Numbered from the stretch's first letter, positions 15,190 through 24,574 are shown. The stretch is 64,000 nt of DNA from Noviherbaspirillum_A sp047237965 (GCF_047237965.1 NZ_JBDFLX010000001.1:4216001-4280000), one strand, 5' to 3'. Translations and numbers: made by a program. Notes: generated by a model from the letters alone, not told the origin.

Positions 15190-17219
15190 ACCACCCCGCG
15201 CAGCGCCTGCATGCTCTGCACGGTGACTTCGTCGATTTCGGTGATGAGCGCCATGCGGTCCCGTTCCAAGCCTGGCTGTTCCATCCGGCTCATGCGTGCG
15301 GCAAGCGCAGCCAGGCGCACCGCGCCGACGCTGACGGCAATGCCCTTGATCGCATGGGCCTTGTCGAGCATCGATGGCAAATCCTGCTCCTTCAGCGCGG
15401 CGGTCAGGTCATTCGACAGCGAGCGAATATCCATTAACGCGGTATTGACGACCCTGGCCACGAAATCGTCGTTGCTGTCCAGTTCCTTCAGATTGGCGAT
15501 GACCGTATCGTCGAGCCAGTCCACCTGGCTTGTCTGCGCGCTGCTTGCGCCCGCGGCATCCGCGGAAAACTGCTGGCTGACAGCACGGCGGAGTGCCTCC
15601 AGGCTGATCGGCTTGTGCAGCACGCCCGCAGCGCCGCAATCGATCAGCCTGCGGGTAGTAGCACTGGTATTGTCAGCCGTCAGGATATAGGCGGGCGCCG
15701 GAGCCAGCTTGCCGAACCGATAGATCTGCAACGCAGTGGCGCCGTCGATATCGCCCATGTTGAAGTCCAGGAAGGCCAGATCGATTTTCGTGCTGCCTAA
15801 AAGGTGCACCGCCTCCTGCCCGCTCGACGCCGTGATCACATGATGGCCGTCACGCTCCAGGAGCGCGCAGGTCAGCATCAGGTTGGTGGCATTGTCATCG
15901 GCCAGCAGTATGCATTTGTTGTGGACGATGCTTTCCGGGCCGGGCCTGGGGATGCCGGTTTCGGCCGTGTCTGCCGTGTCCAGCCAGATAGCGAACTCGA
16001 ACAGGCTGCCGCGGCCGGGCGTGCTGCTGACGTGGATATCGCCTCCCATGCGGCTGACGATATCGCGGGCGATGCTCATGCCCAGTCCGGTTCCGCCGTG
16101 TCTCCGGTTCACGCCACCGCAGGCCTGGAAAAAAGGTTCGAAAATCTTTTGATGCATGGCTGTATCGATACCTATGCCGGTGTCCTCACAACTGGACAGG
16201 ATGTTGCAGGCGCCTGGGCGGCAGCCGAGGAGGGTGAACCTGATCTTCACCTCGCCCTCGTCGGTGAATTTGACGGCATTGCCGCCGATGTTCATCAGCG
16301 CCCGGCAGAGCATGGGCATATCGCCGATGAATAGCGCAGGCAGGTGTTGATCGACCGTAATATGCAGCGCAATCGATTTGGCAAGCGCAATCGGGCCCAG
16401 CGTGCAACGCAAGTGCGCCGCAACGTCGGCCATGGAAAATGGCTGATGCGCCAGCGGCAGGGCGTCTGCGCCGTATTTTGCCGAGTCGAGCAGATCGTTG
16501 ATCTGGGCCAGCAGTTCGGCGGACAGGGCCAGCACGGTATCGGCCCGCCTGGCTACCTGCGGATCATCGCTTTCCTCCTGCATCAGCTGGGCGCACGAGA
16601 CGATGCCGGTCAGCGGCGTGCGCAGCTCATGGCTGACCGTGGCCAGGAGCCGCGTCTTGGCCTGGCTTTCCGATTCCGCATGCTGGCGGGCGAAGTGCAG
16701 CCTGGTGATCAGGGCCTTGGCATACAGCGGGACGATCGCAAGAAACAGCAATACGGAAATGACGGCAACCGGATAGGAATGCCAGCTTGGATTGAGCCAG
16801 GCCATCACGCTGAACGCTCCGATCGAGGCCAGCTGACAGATATGCATCGCCGCTATGCCGATGCGAAAGCCGAAGCCCAGGATGGTGAACAGATAGAAGC
16901 AGGCAAAGATCTGGCCGATCTGATTCATCAGCATCAGGCCTGCCGACAGGAGAACCGGATCCATCACCGCCGTGAACGTGGCGACATGGCGTGGATCGCA
17001 GCGCGACGCCGATCGCGTTACATGAAGCAGGCCGAGGTTATACACCAGATGCAGGGCGAACACCGGAACGATCTGTGCTGGGCCGATACCGGGCGACGAT
17101 GGTCCCCAGTGCCAGAGAAAGAGCAGCATCAGCAGGCAAACCGGCACGCCCAGCCGGGCACGCAGCCGGGCTTGGGTTCGAACATGTTCCGACAACTTGG
17201 TGTGCGATCTGGGCTGCAT
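15171..17219 (-). CDS. rpfC: DSF sensor hybrid histidine kinase RpfC
   Basis: About 682 residues. In order: several N-terminal membrane helices (CLLMLLFLWHWG, IVPVFALHLVYNLGLL, ACFYLFTILGFGFRIG, VAVISVLLFLAIVPLYA), a HisKA domain with the phospho-acceptor in LLATVSHELRTPLTGI, an HATPase domain (NIGGNAVKFTDEG, GTGLGMSIA), a receiver domain with Asp in LAFLDFNMGDIDG, and a C-terminal HPt domain with His in KAHAIKGIAVSVG. This is the RpfC plan, and it lies tail-to-tail with rpfF. I chose the ATG at 17219 (GAGAAAAG just upstream); starts at 17246 or 17252 are possible. The usual partner RpfG (HD-GYP) is not in the window. Confidence 0.88.
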   Translation of the reverse strand: MQPRSHTKLSEHVRTQARLRARLGVPVCLLMLLFLWHWGPSSPGIGPAQIVPVFALHLVYNLGLLHVTRSASRCDPRHVATFTAVMDPVLLSAGLMLMNQIGQIFACFYLFTILGFGFRIGIAAMHICQLASIGAFSVMAWLNPSWHSYPVAVISVLLFLAIVPLYAKALITRLHFARQHAESESQAKTRLLATVSHELRTPLTGIVSCAQLMQEESDDPQVARRADTVLALSAELLAQINDLLDSAKYGADALPLAHQPFSMADVAAHLRCTLGPIALAKSIALHITVDQHLPALFIGDMPMLCRALMNIGGNAVKFTDEGEVKIRFTLLGCRPGACNILSSCEDTGIGIDTAMHQKIFEPFFQACGGVNRRHGGTGLGMSIARDIVSRMGGDIHVSSTPGRGSLFEFAIWLDTADTAETGIPRPGPESIVHNKCILLADDNATNLMLTCALLERDGHHVITASSGQEAVHLLGSTKIDLAFLDFNMGDIDGATALQIYRFGKLAPAPAYILTADNTSATTRRLIDCGAAGVLHKPISLEALRRAVSQQFSADAAGASSAQTSQVDWLDDTVIANLKELDSNDDFVARVVNTALMDIRSLSNDLTAALKEQDLPSMLDKAHAIKGIAVSVGAVRLAALAARMSRMEQPGLERDRMALITEIDEVTVQSMQALRGVVQSAAN

Positions 17220-17469
17220 CTTTTCTCGACCTGATTCAACGGGCATCAACATTTGTGCAGTTCCGTGCGAAAGGTTCGCGCCTGCGTGGTGCAAGTCAGC
17301 GCCATTTCTTACTTATGCCGGCGGCCGCATTGCACTTGGCGACATTGCTTTCGGCCTCGGGTGAAATAGGTAGCCAAGTGCGGGTCATTAACGATGACAG
17401 CACAATCGACCGGTGTCGTTTCCACGCTGCTGTATCCACTGCCTTGCCTGATTGGAGAACTTTATAGTC

Positions 17470-17715
17470 ATGAACGAACATATGATCGATGAAATTAAAT
17501 CCATGCTGCAGGAACGCTTCGGCATTGATGTGAATGCGTCCGGCCCCGCATCGCGGATGCGCGACCTTGGCATCGATTCGCTGCACATGGTGGACCTGAT
17601 GCTGGACATGGAGTCGGCGTTCGGCTTTCAATACGAAGCGCTGACGCTGCCCGCAAATCCCTCCCTCGAAGAAATCGCCGATGCGATTGCCGCCAACAGC
17701 GCCTCGGCACGCTAG
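17470..17715 (+). CDS. acyl carrier protein of the DSF island
   Basis: 81 residues with the four-helix ACP pattern. The phosphopantetheine attachment site is Ser37 in RDLGIDSLHMVDLMLDME, followed by the usual acidic helix II. GGAG lies 12 bases before the ATG at 17470. It is divergent from rpfC and downstream of the ketoacyl synthase and rpfF. A second, non-housekeeping ACP beside rpfF suggests a dedicated carrier for the DSF precursor or for a related lipid. Against this, ACPs of this kind also serve polyketide or aryl-polyene pathways, though no other such genes are nearby. Confidence 0.85.
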   Translation: MNEHMIDEIKSMLQERFGIDVNASGPASRMRDLGIDSLHMVDLMLDMESAFGFQYEALTLPANPSLEEIADAIAANSASAR

Positions 17716-17956
17716 CCTGACCGCGCTTTGCGGACCGTATTCTACGGTGGCCTGACCCCGGCAACGCATGCGGGGCGGGCCGCAAGTTTGTGCCCGCGCA
17801 GAGACCCTTCCTTTACCGTCGAAGCACAAAGGCCAACACCTTACGCATGTTCGTTTGTCGCATTCAATTGCTGTTGGAAGTACTGAAGTCCGGTGCAGGA
17901 ACCGAGGTGACGACTGCGGGCACTTAGCTGCCTTCGTCAATCGTGGAGAGTGTTTT

Positions 17957-19852
17957 ATGGATAAGAGTTCGCCTTCAAAGGAGATGTCGCTTGCTTCCCC
18001 GCTCAGCGCAGGGGCGCTGTATCAGTTCCTGTCATCGCAGCGCGCGGACCGGGGCCTGAAAATCAAGAATGCCTATACGGCGCCAGTGCTCAAGACCCGT
18101 GACAAGGCGGAGCCTCTCAGTGAAGAGCAACGCAAGGCATGGACCTTTTATTTGAAGGAAATACATCAGCGGCAGACAGGAACGGAAGAGGCCGAGAAGG
18201 CAAATGCGCAGATTGAAACTTTCTTGAAGTCGCATGCCGCCAGGGCGACTGCCGGAACGCTGCTGGGACCGGTAAAGGCGCTCATGGATGCCGAGCAGTC
18301 CTATATCCGGCAGGCGAGCAGCATCGTCAGGCGCTGGATGGCAAACGAGCACACGGTGCAGGAGATCGCCACCGCGACCGATGACAGGGAGGCGACCGCC
18401 GGGCAAATCACCCAGTATAAAAACGCCCTGACCTTTGCACGGCAGTTGCTGGCAAGATTTCCCGATTTTCAGCATGGGGAGATCGATGTTGAACTCGTCA
18501 GGGATAGAGCCTATTCCCTCGGGTCCGTGCTGAGCGACAACGATATGCAGCACCTGCAAAGGGCGCGCGTGGTCATCGCAAAACATGCCCAGCAGCTGGG
18601 CGACTACATCGGACCGGAAGTGGGGCTGCTGATCCAGTTGTGCATGAAGGCCAAAGGCGCTTCGGTCGAGCATTACAGGATGGATGCTGAAACGAAAACA
18701 CTGTGTTCCAGCATCGCCACTGCCCTGCGCGCCCGCACGGACACGGATGAATATATTGTTCCGGTTTCTCCCAGGAATACAGCCAGGCGCACTGAACTGA
18801 AAGCGTCGGCGCCGTCCATCACGGGCTATTCAGCCGATACCTCTCACCTGGACAATGGCAGCCGCATGCCGGCGCCATCGTCGAGAACAGGTGGCGAAAA
18901 GTCTTTCAGGATGGCGGATGCGGACCCGGATTTGCCCACCAGCCCGGTTGCGACAAGCCGCTCGCTGCCACGCAGCCTTACCGATGGCGCGTCTGGCGCG
19001 GTGGTCATGGAGTTGAGGGGACAGCAAAGGGCGCAGCTGGGCCATTCGGCCACGGTGACCGAAGGCAGATCGCCGCCGCAAGTTGCTGACTTCAGCCCGT
19101 ACCGGCAGCAGTCAAGGCAGCCATCGGGCCGCGGCAACGAGGAGGCTGTCTTGAAGGGAAAAACCGGCCATGCCAGAAATGCGAGCAATGCCGCGACGAC
19201 CACGGACGAGCCGGAAAAAAAATCAAGGCAGGAAAAGCGCAAGCTGCGTCGCAGCATGCAATATGAGGCGCCGCAGCTTGAAGATGCTGGCCATGGTGGC
19301 AAGCACAGGTCTGCGGAGAAGGAAAAAACCAGTCAAGCCACGGAAAGGCTGGATCGGCCATTCAAGGAAAAAAGAAAGGCGCAGAAGGCGCAGCGCCTGT
19401 CGCAACCGGTGGGCATGGAAATGAAGGCACTGCAACAGCAATTGCCATTGAACCCGAAGACTCAGGAAAAGAAAGCTGCCGGCATGGACGTAACGCGCAA
19501 CGCCATCTATGCCGCGCTACGCAACAATGCCTTCGACGAAAAATGGCACAAACTGCAGGGCAAACTGGGCGGCAAGCTGCAGGACGAGGGACGGGCGATA
19601 GTGAGGAAAATGCTGCCCTATTGGAACACTATCGACATGCAAAATCTTGATAAGCCCCTCTTCTCCAGCCTGGTGATTGCGAGCGGCATGTCGAGGAAAG
19701 ACCGGGTTGCCCTGGTCGCCGTGCGGGATGCTCTGCTGGCCGATTCCCTGCAGGGCCCGCAGGCGCTTGCCGCTAACGTCTTTCCGGAGTTGCTGACGCT
19801 GTTGATCTATTCGGTCGATGCGCACCGCAACTTGCCCAAAGGGACAAGCTGA
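17957..19852 (+). CDS. unknown protein, candidate type III secreted effector
   Basis: 631 residues from the ATG at 17957, with GGAGAG 6 bases upstream. I recognise no family. The N-terminus is polar and serine-rich with few acidic residues (MDKSSPSKEMSLASPLSAG), typical of T3SS export signals. Residues 30-260 look helical, with paired-helix segments such as MQHLQRARVVIAKHAQQLG. Residues about 270-520 are low-complexity and disordered (Ser/Arg/Pro/Gly, then Lys/Arg/Glu). The last ~110 residues are again ordered and helical (RNAIYAALRNNAFDEKWHKL). There is no signal peptide or membrane helix. Size, layout and the T3SS genes about 13 kb away suggest an effector, but nothing catalytic is visible. 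Confidence 0.5.
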   Translation: MDKSSPSKEMSLASPLSAGALYQFLSSQRADRGLKIKNAYTAPVLKTRDKAEPLSEEQRKAWTFYLKEIHQRQTGTEEAEKANAQIETFLKSHAARATAGTLLGPVKALMDAEQSYIRQASSIVRRWMANEHTVQEIATATDDREATAGQITQYKNALTFARQLLARFPDFQHGEIDVELVRDRAYSLGSVLSDNDMQHLQRARVVIAKHAQQLGDYIGPEVGLLIQLCMKAKGASVEHYRMDAETKTLCSSIATALRARTDTDEYIVPVSPRNTARRTELKASAPSITGYSADTSHLDNGSRMPAPSSRTGGEKSFRMADADPDLPTSPVATSRSLPRSLTDGASGAVVMELRGQQRAQLGHSATVTEGRSPPQVADFSPYRQQSRQPSGRGNEEAVLKGKTGHARNASNAATTTDEPEKKSRQEKRKLRRSMQYEAPQLEDAGHGGKHRSAEKEKTSQATERLDRPFKEKRKAQKAQRLSQPVGMEMKALQQQLPLNPKTQEKKAAGMDVTRNAIYAALRNNAFDEKWHKLQGKLGGKLQDEGRAIVRKMLPYWNTIDMQNLDKPLFSSLVIASGMSRKDRVALVAVRDALLADSLQGPQALAANVFPELLTLLIYSVDAHRNLPKGTS

Positions 19853-19858
19853 TTGCGC

Positions 19859-19885
19859 ATGCAGGCCACGTGACGCGGCCTGCAT
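19859..19885. terminator. possible bidirectional terminator hairpin between the unknown gene and glnS
   Basis: ATGCAGGCC and GGCCTGCAT form a perfect 9-bp stem with a 9-base loop, 6 bases after the stop of the plus-strand gene and 63 bases from the end of the converging glnS. No strong T-run is present on either side, so the terminator role is tentative. Confidence 0.45.
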
Positions 19886-19948
19886 CGGCAACACCATTCT
19901 TCTAACCGCCCTTTGCCATAGGCACGGGAAGCACCCCGGGTGCATGCA

Positions 19949-21700
19949 TCAGGCGCCCTTGCCGCCCCAGCTGTCCTTCAGGGTGGTGATCCGGTTGAAC
20001 ACCGGCTTGCCTGGCTGCGAGTCCACCCGGTCTGCCACGAAATAGCCGTGGCGTTCAAACTGGAAGCGCTGTTCCGGCAGCGCGCCTGCCAGGCCCGGTT
20101 CCAGATAGGCGCTGATCACGGACTTGGCCTGGGGATTGAGCGCCTGCTTGAAGTCCCTGCCGCCGGCGTCCGGCTGCGGCTCGGAGAACAGGCGGTCATA
20201 GAGCCGCACCTCGGCCTGCAGCGCATGTCCAACGCTGACCCAGTGGATATTGCCCTTGACCTTGTAGTTGGCCGAACCCTCGGTGCCGCTCTTGCTGTCC
20301 GGGTAGTAATTGCAATGCACCGCGATGACATTGCCTTCGGCATCCTTGTCGCAGCCAGTGCATTCGACCACATAGCCATAGCGCAGCCTGACCTTGTTGC
20401 CGGGGTAGAGGCGGAAGAAGCCCTTGCTGGGCGTTTCCATGAAGTCGTCGGCCTCGATCCACAGTTCCCTGCTGATCGGGAAGGTGCGCACGCCGCGCGA
20501 CGGGTCGTGCGGATGCACCGGGGCGCTGCATTCCACGGTCTCGCTTTCCGGGAAGTTGTCGATGACCAGCCTGAGCGGATTGAGCACCGCTGTTGCGCGC
20601 GGCGCCTTGGGATCGAGGTCGTCGCGCAGCGCGCCTTCCAGGATGCTCATGTCGATCCAGCTGTCGGCCTTGGCCACGCCGATGCGCTCGCAGAACAGCT
20701 GCACCGCTTCCGGCGTATAGCCGCGGCGGCGGATGCCGACGATGGTGGGCATGCGCGGATCGTCCCAGCCGTCGACGATCTTTTCTTCCACCAGTTGCAG
20801 CAGCTTGCGCTTGCTGGTGATGGCATAAGTCAGGTTCAGTCGCGCGAATTCATACTGGTGCGGCAGCGGCCGCTGCAGGAAGCCGCCTTCGGCCAGGCGT
20901 TCCAGCACCCAGTCGTAGAACGGCCGGTGGTCCTGGAATTCCAGGGTGCACAGCGAATGGGTGATGTTTTCCAGCGCGTCCGAAATCGGGTGCGCGTAGT
21001 CGTACATCGGGTAGATGCACCAGGCGTCGCCGGTACGGTGATGATGGGCATAGCGGATGCGGTAGATCGCCGGATCGCGCATGTTCATGTTGGGCGAGGC
21101 CATGTCGATCTTGGCGCGCAGAATATGCTCGCCATCCTTGAACTCGCCGGCCTTCATGCGGCGGAACAGGTCCAGCGATTCCTCGGCCGGCCGGTTGCGG
21201 AACGGCGAATCCTTGCCCGGCTCGGAAAAGCTGCCGCGATTGGCGGCCATTTCCGCGGCGCTCTGGCTGTCGACGTAGGCATGGCCGGCGGTGATCAGGT
21301 ATTCAGCCATCCGGTAGAGCATGGGGAAATAGTCGCTGGCGTAGTAGAGGTGCTCGCCGTCGTTCTGCTTCCAGTCGAAGCCCAGCCAGCGCACGCTGTC
21401 GATGATGGTGTCGACATATTCCTGTTCTTCCTTGGCCGGATTGGTGTCGTCGAAGCGCAGGTGGCAGCGGCCGGCATAGTCGCGCGCCAGGCCGAAGTTC
21501 AGGCAGATGGACTTTGCGTGGCCGATGTGCAGATAGCCGTTCGGCTCGGGCGGAAAGCGGGTGACGACCGCGGGCAGCGGCTGGCCCCGGACATCCGTGC
21601 GCCCGGCGTAGTGGCCGGCGGCATTGTCATTCTCGATGATGGCGCGCAGGAAGTTCGATGGCGCTGCGGCCGCGGTAGTGCTCTTTGGTTCGTTGCTCAT
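19949..21700 (-). CDS. glnS: glutaminyl-tRNA synthetase
   Basis: 583 residues. It charges tRNA-Gln with glutamine. Class I synthetase signatures are present: the HIGH motif in FPPEPNGYLHIGHAKSI and the KMSKS equivalent in ITSKRKLLQLVEEK, followed by GWDDPRMPTIVGIRRRGY, which is typical of GlnRS. The C-terminal anticodon-binding beta-barrels extend to the end. Length is slightly above E. coli GlnRS (554) because of a ~25-residue N-terminal tail (SKSTTAAAAPSNFL type). It is a single gene with no operon partner apparent. Confidence 0.97.
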   Translation of the reverse strand: MSNEPKSTTAAAAPSNFLRAIIENDNAAGHYAGRTDVRGQPLPAVVTRFPPEPNGYLHIGHAKSICLNFGLARDYAGRCHLRFDDTNPAKEEQEYVDTIIDSVRWLGFDWKQNDGEHLYYASDYFPMLYRMAEYLITAGHAYVDSQSAAEMAANRGSFSEPGKDSPFRNRPAEESLDLFRRMKAGEFKDGEHILRAKIDMASPNMNMRDPAIYRIRYAHHHRTGDAWCIYPMYDYAHPISDALENITHSLCTLEFQDHRPFYDWVLERLAEGGFLQRPLPHQYEFARLNLTYAITSKRKLLQLVEEKIVDGWDDPRMPTIVGIRRRGYTPEAVQLFCERIGVAKADSWIDMSILEGALRDDLDPKAPRATAVLNPLRLVIDNFPESETVECSAPVHPHDPSRGVRTFPISRELWIEADDFMETPSKGFFRLYPGNKVRLRYGYVVECTGCDKDAEGNVIAVHCNYYPDSKSGTEGSANYKVKGNIHWVSVGHALQAEVRLYDRLFSEPQPDAGGRDFKQALNPQAKSVISAYLEPGLAGALPEQRFQFERHGYFVADRVDSQPGKPVFNRITTLKDSWGGKGA

Positions 21701-21784
21701 GGAGTCGGATGAAAGACGTGCAAATTGTGGATGGCGGCATTTTACCGTAGCAACCCGTTCCGGCCCGGGCGGGAAGAGGGCGCT

Positions 21785-22282
21785 TCAGCGCGGCGCCGCA
21801 GCCTCGAAGCGCTGCCTGACGGCCTCCAGTCGCTGCCGGTTGGCGCCAAAATCCTTGCGACCCAGGCGGGAAGCGGACCGCATGTGGATCACCCCGGCCG
21901 GCGCGTCGAGCAGGAATTCGACATCGTCGACAAACTTGAGCATCCGGGTCTGGAACTGCGCATACAGGTAGCCTGGCTGCCGCTCCACCACGGTGACGCC
22001 CGGCATGGCGGCGACCACGTGTTCAAGGCGGGCAAACGCGGCATTGGCGTCGCCGCTGTAGCGCAGCGGCGCGATCAGGTGGTAGTCGGTGTGCTCATGG
22101 CGCCCGGCCTGGCTGGACACCGAATTCCAGGAGCGGGCCACCGGCGGCTTGAGCAGGCCGTCGCGTACGCCCAGGTCATCCGGGCGGCGGCCCGCCAGCA
22201 GATTCATCTGGCCGGCGACCAGGACGATCGCAGGCAGGCCGACCACGAAGACAGTGGCGATGACACCCAGGTTTTTCAGCAT
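21785..22282 (-). CDS. DUF1499 family protein
   Basis: 165 residues with an N-terminal membrane helix or signal anchor (LGVIATVFVVGLPAIVLVAG). The DUF1499 pattern follows: LLKPPVARSWNSVSSQA, a central LRYSGDANAAFARLEHVVAAMPGV, and VEFLLDAPAGVIHMRSASRLGRKDFGANRQR near the end. The last stretch is the family's most conserved part. The biochemical role of the family is unknown. It stands alone between glnS and a two-component system. Confidence 0.8.
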   Translation of the reverse strand: MLKNLGVIATVFVVGLPAIVLVAGQMNLLAGRRPDDLGVRDGLLKPPVARSWNSVSSQAGRHEHTDYHLIAPLRYSGDANAAFARLEHVVAAMPGVTVVERQPGYLYAQFQTRMLKFVDDVEFLLDAPAGVIHMRSASRLGRKDFGANRQRLEAVRQRFEAAAPR

Positions 22283-22334
22283 GCTGACTCCGGCGCAGGA
22301 AGGAGCGGTCGATCATAGCAGAGCAGGCCATGCG

Positions 22335-23129
22335 CTACATTTGCCGGAATAAATGGGCAAAGACCCGGCTGACCGCCAGGGTTTCGGACCGGCCGCGCAG
22401 CGACAGCCGCAGCCGGCCGGCCTCATCGCGCACCGCCGCCGTGACCTGGCCGATATTGACCACCGTGCCGCGATGGATCTGCCAGAACTGCGCCGGGTCG
22501 AGCTGGTCCAGCAGCTCGCGCAGCGACAGGCGGATCAGCGACTGGCTGTCGGCGGTGACCACGTTCACATACTTGTCGGTGGCCTCGAAATAGATCACGT
22601 CCGGCACCGGGATCATGCGAACCTGGTTGCCCACCGCGGCCCGGATCACGGTCAGCCGGGCGGCCGGCTGCGCGGCGACCGGCGGCGCCAGCGCGCGCAA
22701 CTGCCGCAGCACCTGTTCCAGCGCCGCATCGCCCGTGGCTGGCGCGGCCAGGCGCGCCTGCAGCCGCGCCACGGTCCTGGCCAGGCGGGCGTCCGAGACC
22801 GGTTTCTGCACGTAGTCGGCGGCGGCCTGCTCGAAGGCCTGCAGCGCGTAGTCGTCATAGGCGGTAACGAATACGACCAGGGGGAAAGGGCGGCCATCGG
22901 GCCAGTCCTCGGCCAGCGCCTCGGCCGCCTGCAGGCCGGTCATGCCCGGCATGCGGATATCGAGAAACAGCAGGTCAGGCTGCAATGCCAGCGCCTTTTC
23001 CACCGCCTGCACGCCATTCTGCACGATGGCTTCGATGGCCAGTTCCGGCCACAGCCTCTGCAGGGTGTGGGCCAGGGCCTGGGCCAGCACGGGTTCGTCT
23101 TCTGCGATCAGGGCACGGAAAGCAGTCAT
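22335..23129 (-). CDS. LytTR-family response regulator (LytR/AlgR type)
   Basis: 264 residues from the ATG at 23129. An N-terminal receiver domain has the acceptor Asp in LLFLDIRMPGMTG, the Thr/Lys switch residues in VVFVTAYDDYAL and VQKPVSD, and then a linker rich in Ala/Pro. The C-terminal LytTR DNA-binding domain shows VIYFEATDKYVNVVTADSQ and FWQIHRGTVVNIGQV. Its start overlaps the stop of the upstream kinase gene as ATGA, so the pair is translationally coupled. The target genes are unknown. The 781-codon frame to 24680 is an artefact of reading through the kinase gene. Confidence 0.9.
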   Translation of the reverse strand: MTAFRALIAEDEPVLAQALAHTLQRLWPELAIEAIVQNGVQAVEKALALQPDLLFLDIRMPGMTGLQAAEALAEDWPDGRPFPLVVFVTAYDDYALQAFEQAAADYVQKPVSDARLARTVARLQARLAAPATGDAALEQVLRQLRALAPPVAAQPAARLTVIRAAVGNQVRMIPVPDVIYFEATDKYVNVVTADSQSLIRLSLRELLDQLDPAQFWQIHRGTVVNIGQVTAAVRDEAGRLRLSLRGRSETLAVSRVFAHLFRQM

Positions 23130-24190
23130 CGTAGCGGCATCCTTATTTCGGCAATCGCGCCCTGCGGCAGGTTGGGCGTCAGGGTCAGGCTGGCGGCGTC
23201 GCCGTATAGCGCCGCCAGGCGTTCGCGCACATTGCGCAGCGCCAGGCCGTTGCCCGGCGCTGCTTGCGCTTCCAGGCCCATGCCGGTATCGCGCACGGTC
23301 AGCACCAGCAGATCGCCATGGCGGGCCGCGCCGACATCGATCCGGCCGCCTTCCATGCGCGGCTCCAGTCCGTGATGTATTGCATTTTCCACCAGCGGCT
23401 GCAGCAGCATCGGCGCGACATCGACGCCGGCCAGGTCGGCGGGCAGGTCCAGCGCATAAGCCAGGCGCTGGCCCATGCGCACCGACATCAGGCCCAGGTA
23501 GGCCTGCATCAGCCGGAATTCCTGGGCCAGCGTGGTGCTGGCGAGGCGGGAACTGCCCAGCGTGGCGCGCAGATATTCGATCAGCTGGTCCAGCAGCAGC
23601 TGGGCGCGCGGCGGATCGATGGCGATCAGGCCCTGCAGGTTGGCCAGGGTATTGAACAGCATATGCGGCTCGATCTGCGCCTGCAGCAGTTGCAGCTGCG
23701 CCTGCATGGCTTGCCGCTCGATGCCGGCCGCGCGCGCCTTCTCGGCTTCGGCCTGCGCCTCCAGGTAGGCAAGCCGGCCGCGATTCCAGAAGAACCAGGT
23801 GGCGGTCAGTCCGGCCAGCACCGAAAACAGCAGGATCTGCGCCGCGTGGCTGGAATGGATGGGCAGCACCGGATGATCGTGCATGCCCAGCAGCCAGGCC
23901 GCCAGCAGGCTGCCGCCCATCTGCGCCGCCGGCAGCGATACCAGGGTGAGTGCGGCAAACGGCAGGCCGGGCGGCTTGCCGTCGCCCCACAGCAGCAGCC
24001 GGCCGCCGTCGATGAACAGCCAGGCCAGCGTGCCGATGCAGAGCGAAAACACCAGGTTTTCCAGGAAGCTGCCGCCGCGGTGCAGCACATGGGTGATGAC
24101 GACGGCGCACAGCAGATTGAATCCGATGACGATCAGCAGATGCAGCGGCAGGCGCTGGCGCCAGGTCTTCAGGGGCAGGGTCTGTTCCAT
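23126..24190 (-). CDS. LytS/YehU-type membrane sensor histidine kinase
   Basis: 354 residues. Four membrane helices in the first ~140 residues (LHLLIVIGFNLLCAVVITHVL, VFSLCIGTLAWLFI, AQILLFSVLAGLTATWFF) lead into a short coiled coil and a His_kinase domain with the phospho-histidine in QIEPHMLFNTLANLQ. The ATPase N-box is LVENAIHHGLEP, and the G-box is TVRDTGMGLEAQAAPGNGLALRNVRERL. It phosphorylates the coupled LytTR regulator. No lrgAB-like target lies nearby. Confidence 0.9.
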   Translation of the reverse strand: MEQTLPLKTWRQRLPLHLLIVIGFNLLCAVVITHVLHRGGSFLENLVFSLCIGTLAWLFIDGGRLLLWGDGKPPGLPFAALTLVSLPAAQMGGSLLAAWLLGMHDHPVLPIHSSHAAQILLFSVLAGLTATWFFWNRGRLAYLEAQAEAEKARAAGIERQAMQAQLQLLQAQIEPHMLFNTLANLQGLIAIDPPRAQLLLDQLIEYLRATLGSSRLASTTLAQEFRLMQAYLGLMSVRMGQRLAYALDLPADLAGVDVAPMLLQPLVENAIHHGLEPRMEGGRIDVGAARHGDLLVLTVRDTGMGLEAQAAPGNGLALRNVRERLAALYGDAASLTLTPNLPQGAIAEIRMPLR

Positions 24191-24193
24191 GGT

Positions 24194-24574
24194 CTACACC
24201 AGATGAAAGGCATGCCACACCAGGTAGCCCAGGCGGCGCCCCGGCAGCAGCGTGAACAGGCCGGCAATCACCAGGCCGGCATAGGCGCCAGTGACGAAGC
24301 GGCGATGGCGGGCGACATCGCGGCCGCGGATCGACCGGACCGCCTGGAATAGCGAATAGAGCGTCATCAGCGAGAGCAGATGTATCCAGGAAAAGTGCCC
24401 ATTGTGCCGGATGCCGAAGGATGCTAGTGCGGTAACCGCCATCAACAGCAGCCAAACCCTGCCGGAAACCCGGTGCAGCGGCGTGCCTTTCCTGAACAGG
24501 AACATTGCTGCGCCGACAATGACCGCGGCCAGCGCGGTAGCCAGATGGATCAGGATGACGGGCGTGAAGCTCAT
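24194..24574 (-). CDS. DUF2306-type small membrane protein
   Basis: 126 residues from the ATG at 24574 with four membrane helices: VILIHLATALAAVIVGAAMFLF, VWLLLMAVTALASFGI, HLLSLMTLYSLFQAV, and a last one near TGAYAGLVIAGLFTLL. Conserved features of the family are the HRVSGRVW segment after helix 1 and the RHRRFV loop. Function is unknown. It ends 3 bases before the kinase gene start, so it is probably co-transcribed with the two-component pair and might be part of its signal input. Confidence 0.75.
   Translation of the reverse strand: MSFTPVILIHLATALAAVIVGAAMFLFRKGTPLHRVSGRVWLLLMAVTALASFGIRHNGHFSWIHLLSLMTLYSLFQAVRSIRGRDVARHRRFVTGAYAGLVIAGLFTLLPGRRLGYLVWHAFHLV

Noticed and set aside
19940..21712. 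590-codon open frame on the plus strand
   Set aside because: Antisense shadow of glnS, which has clear synthetase motifs.
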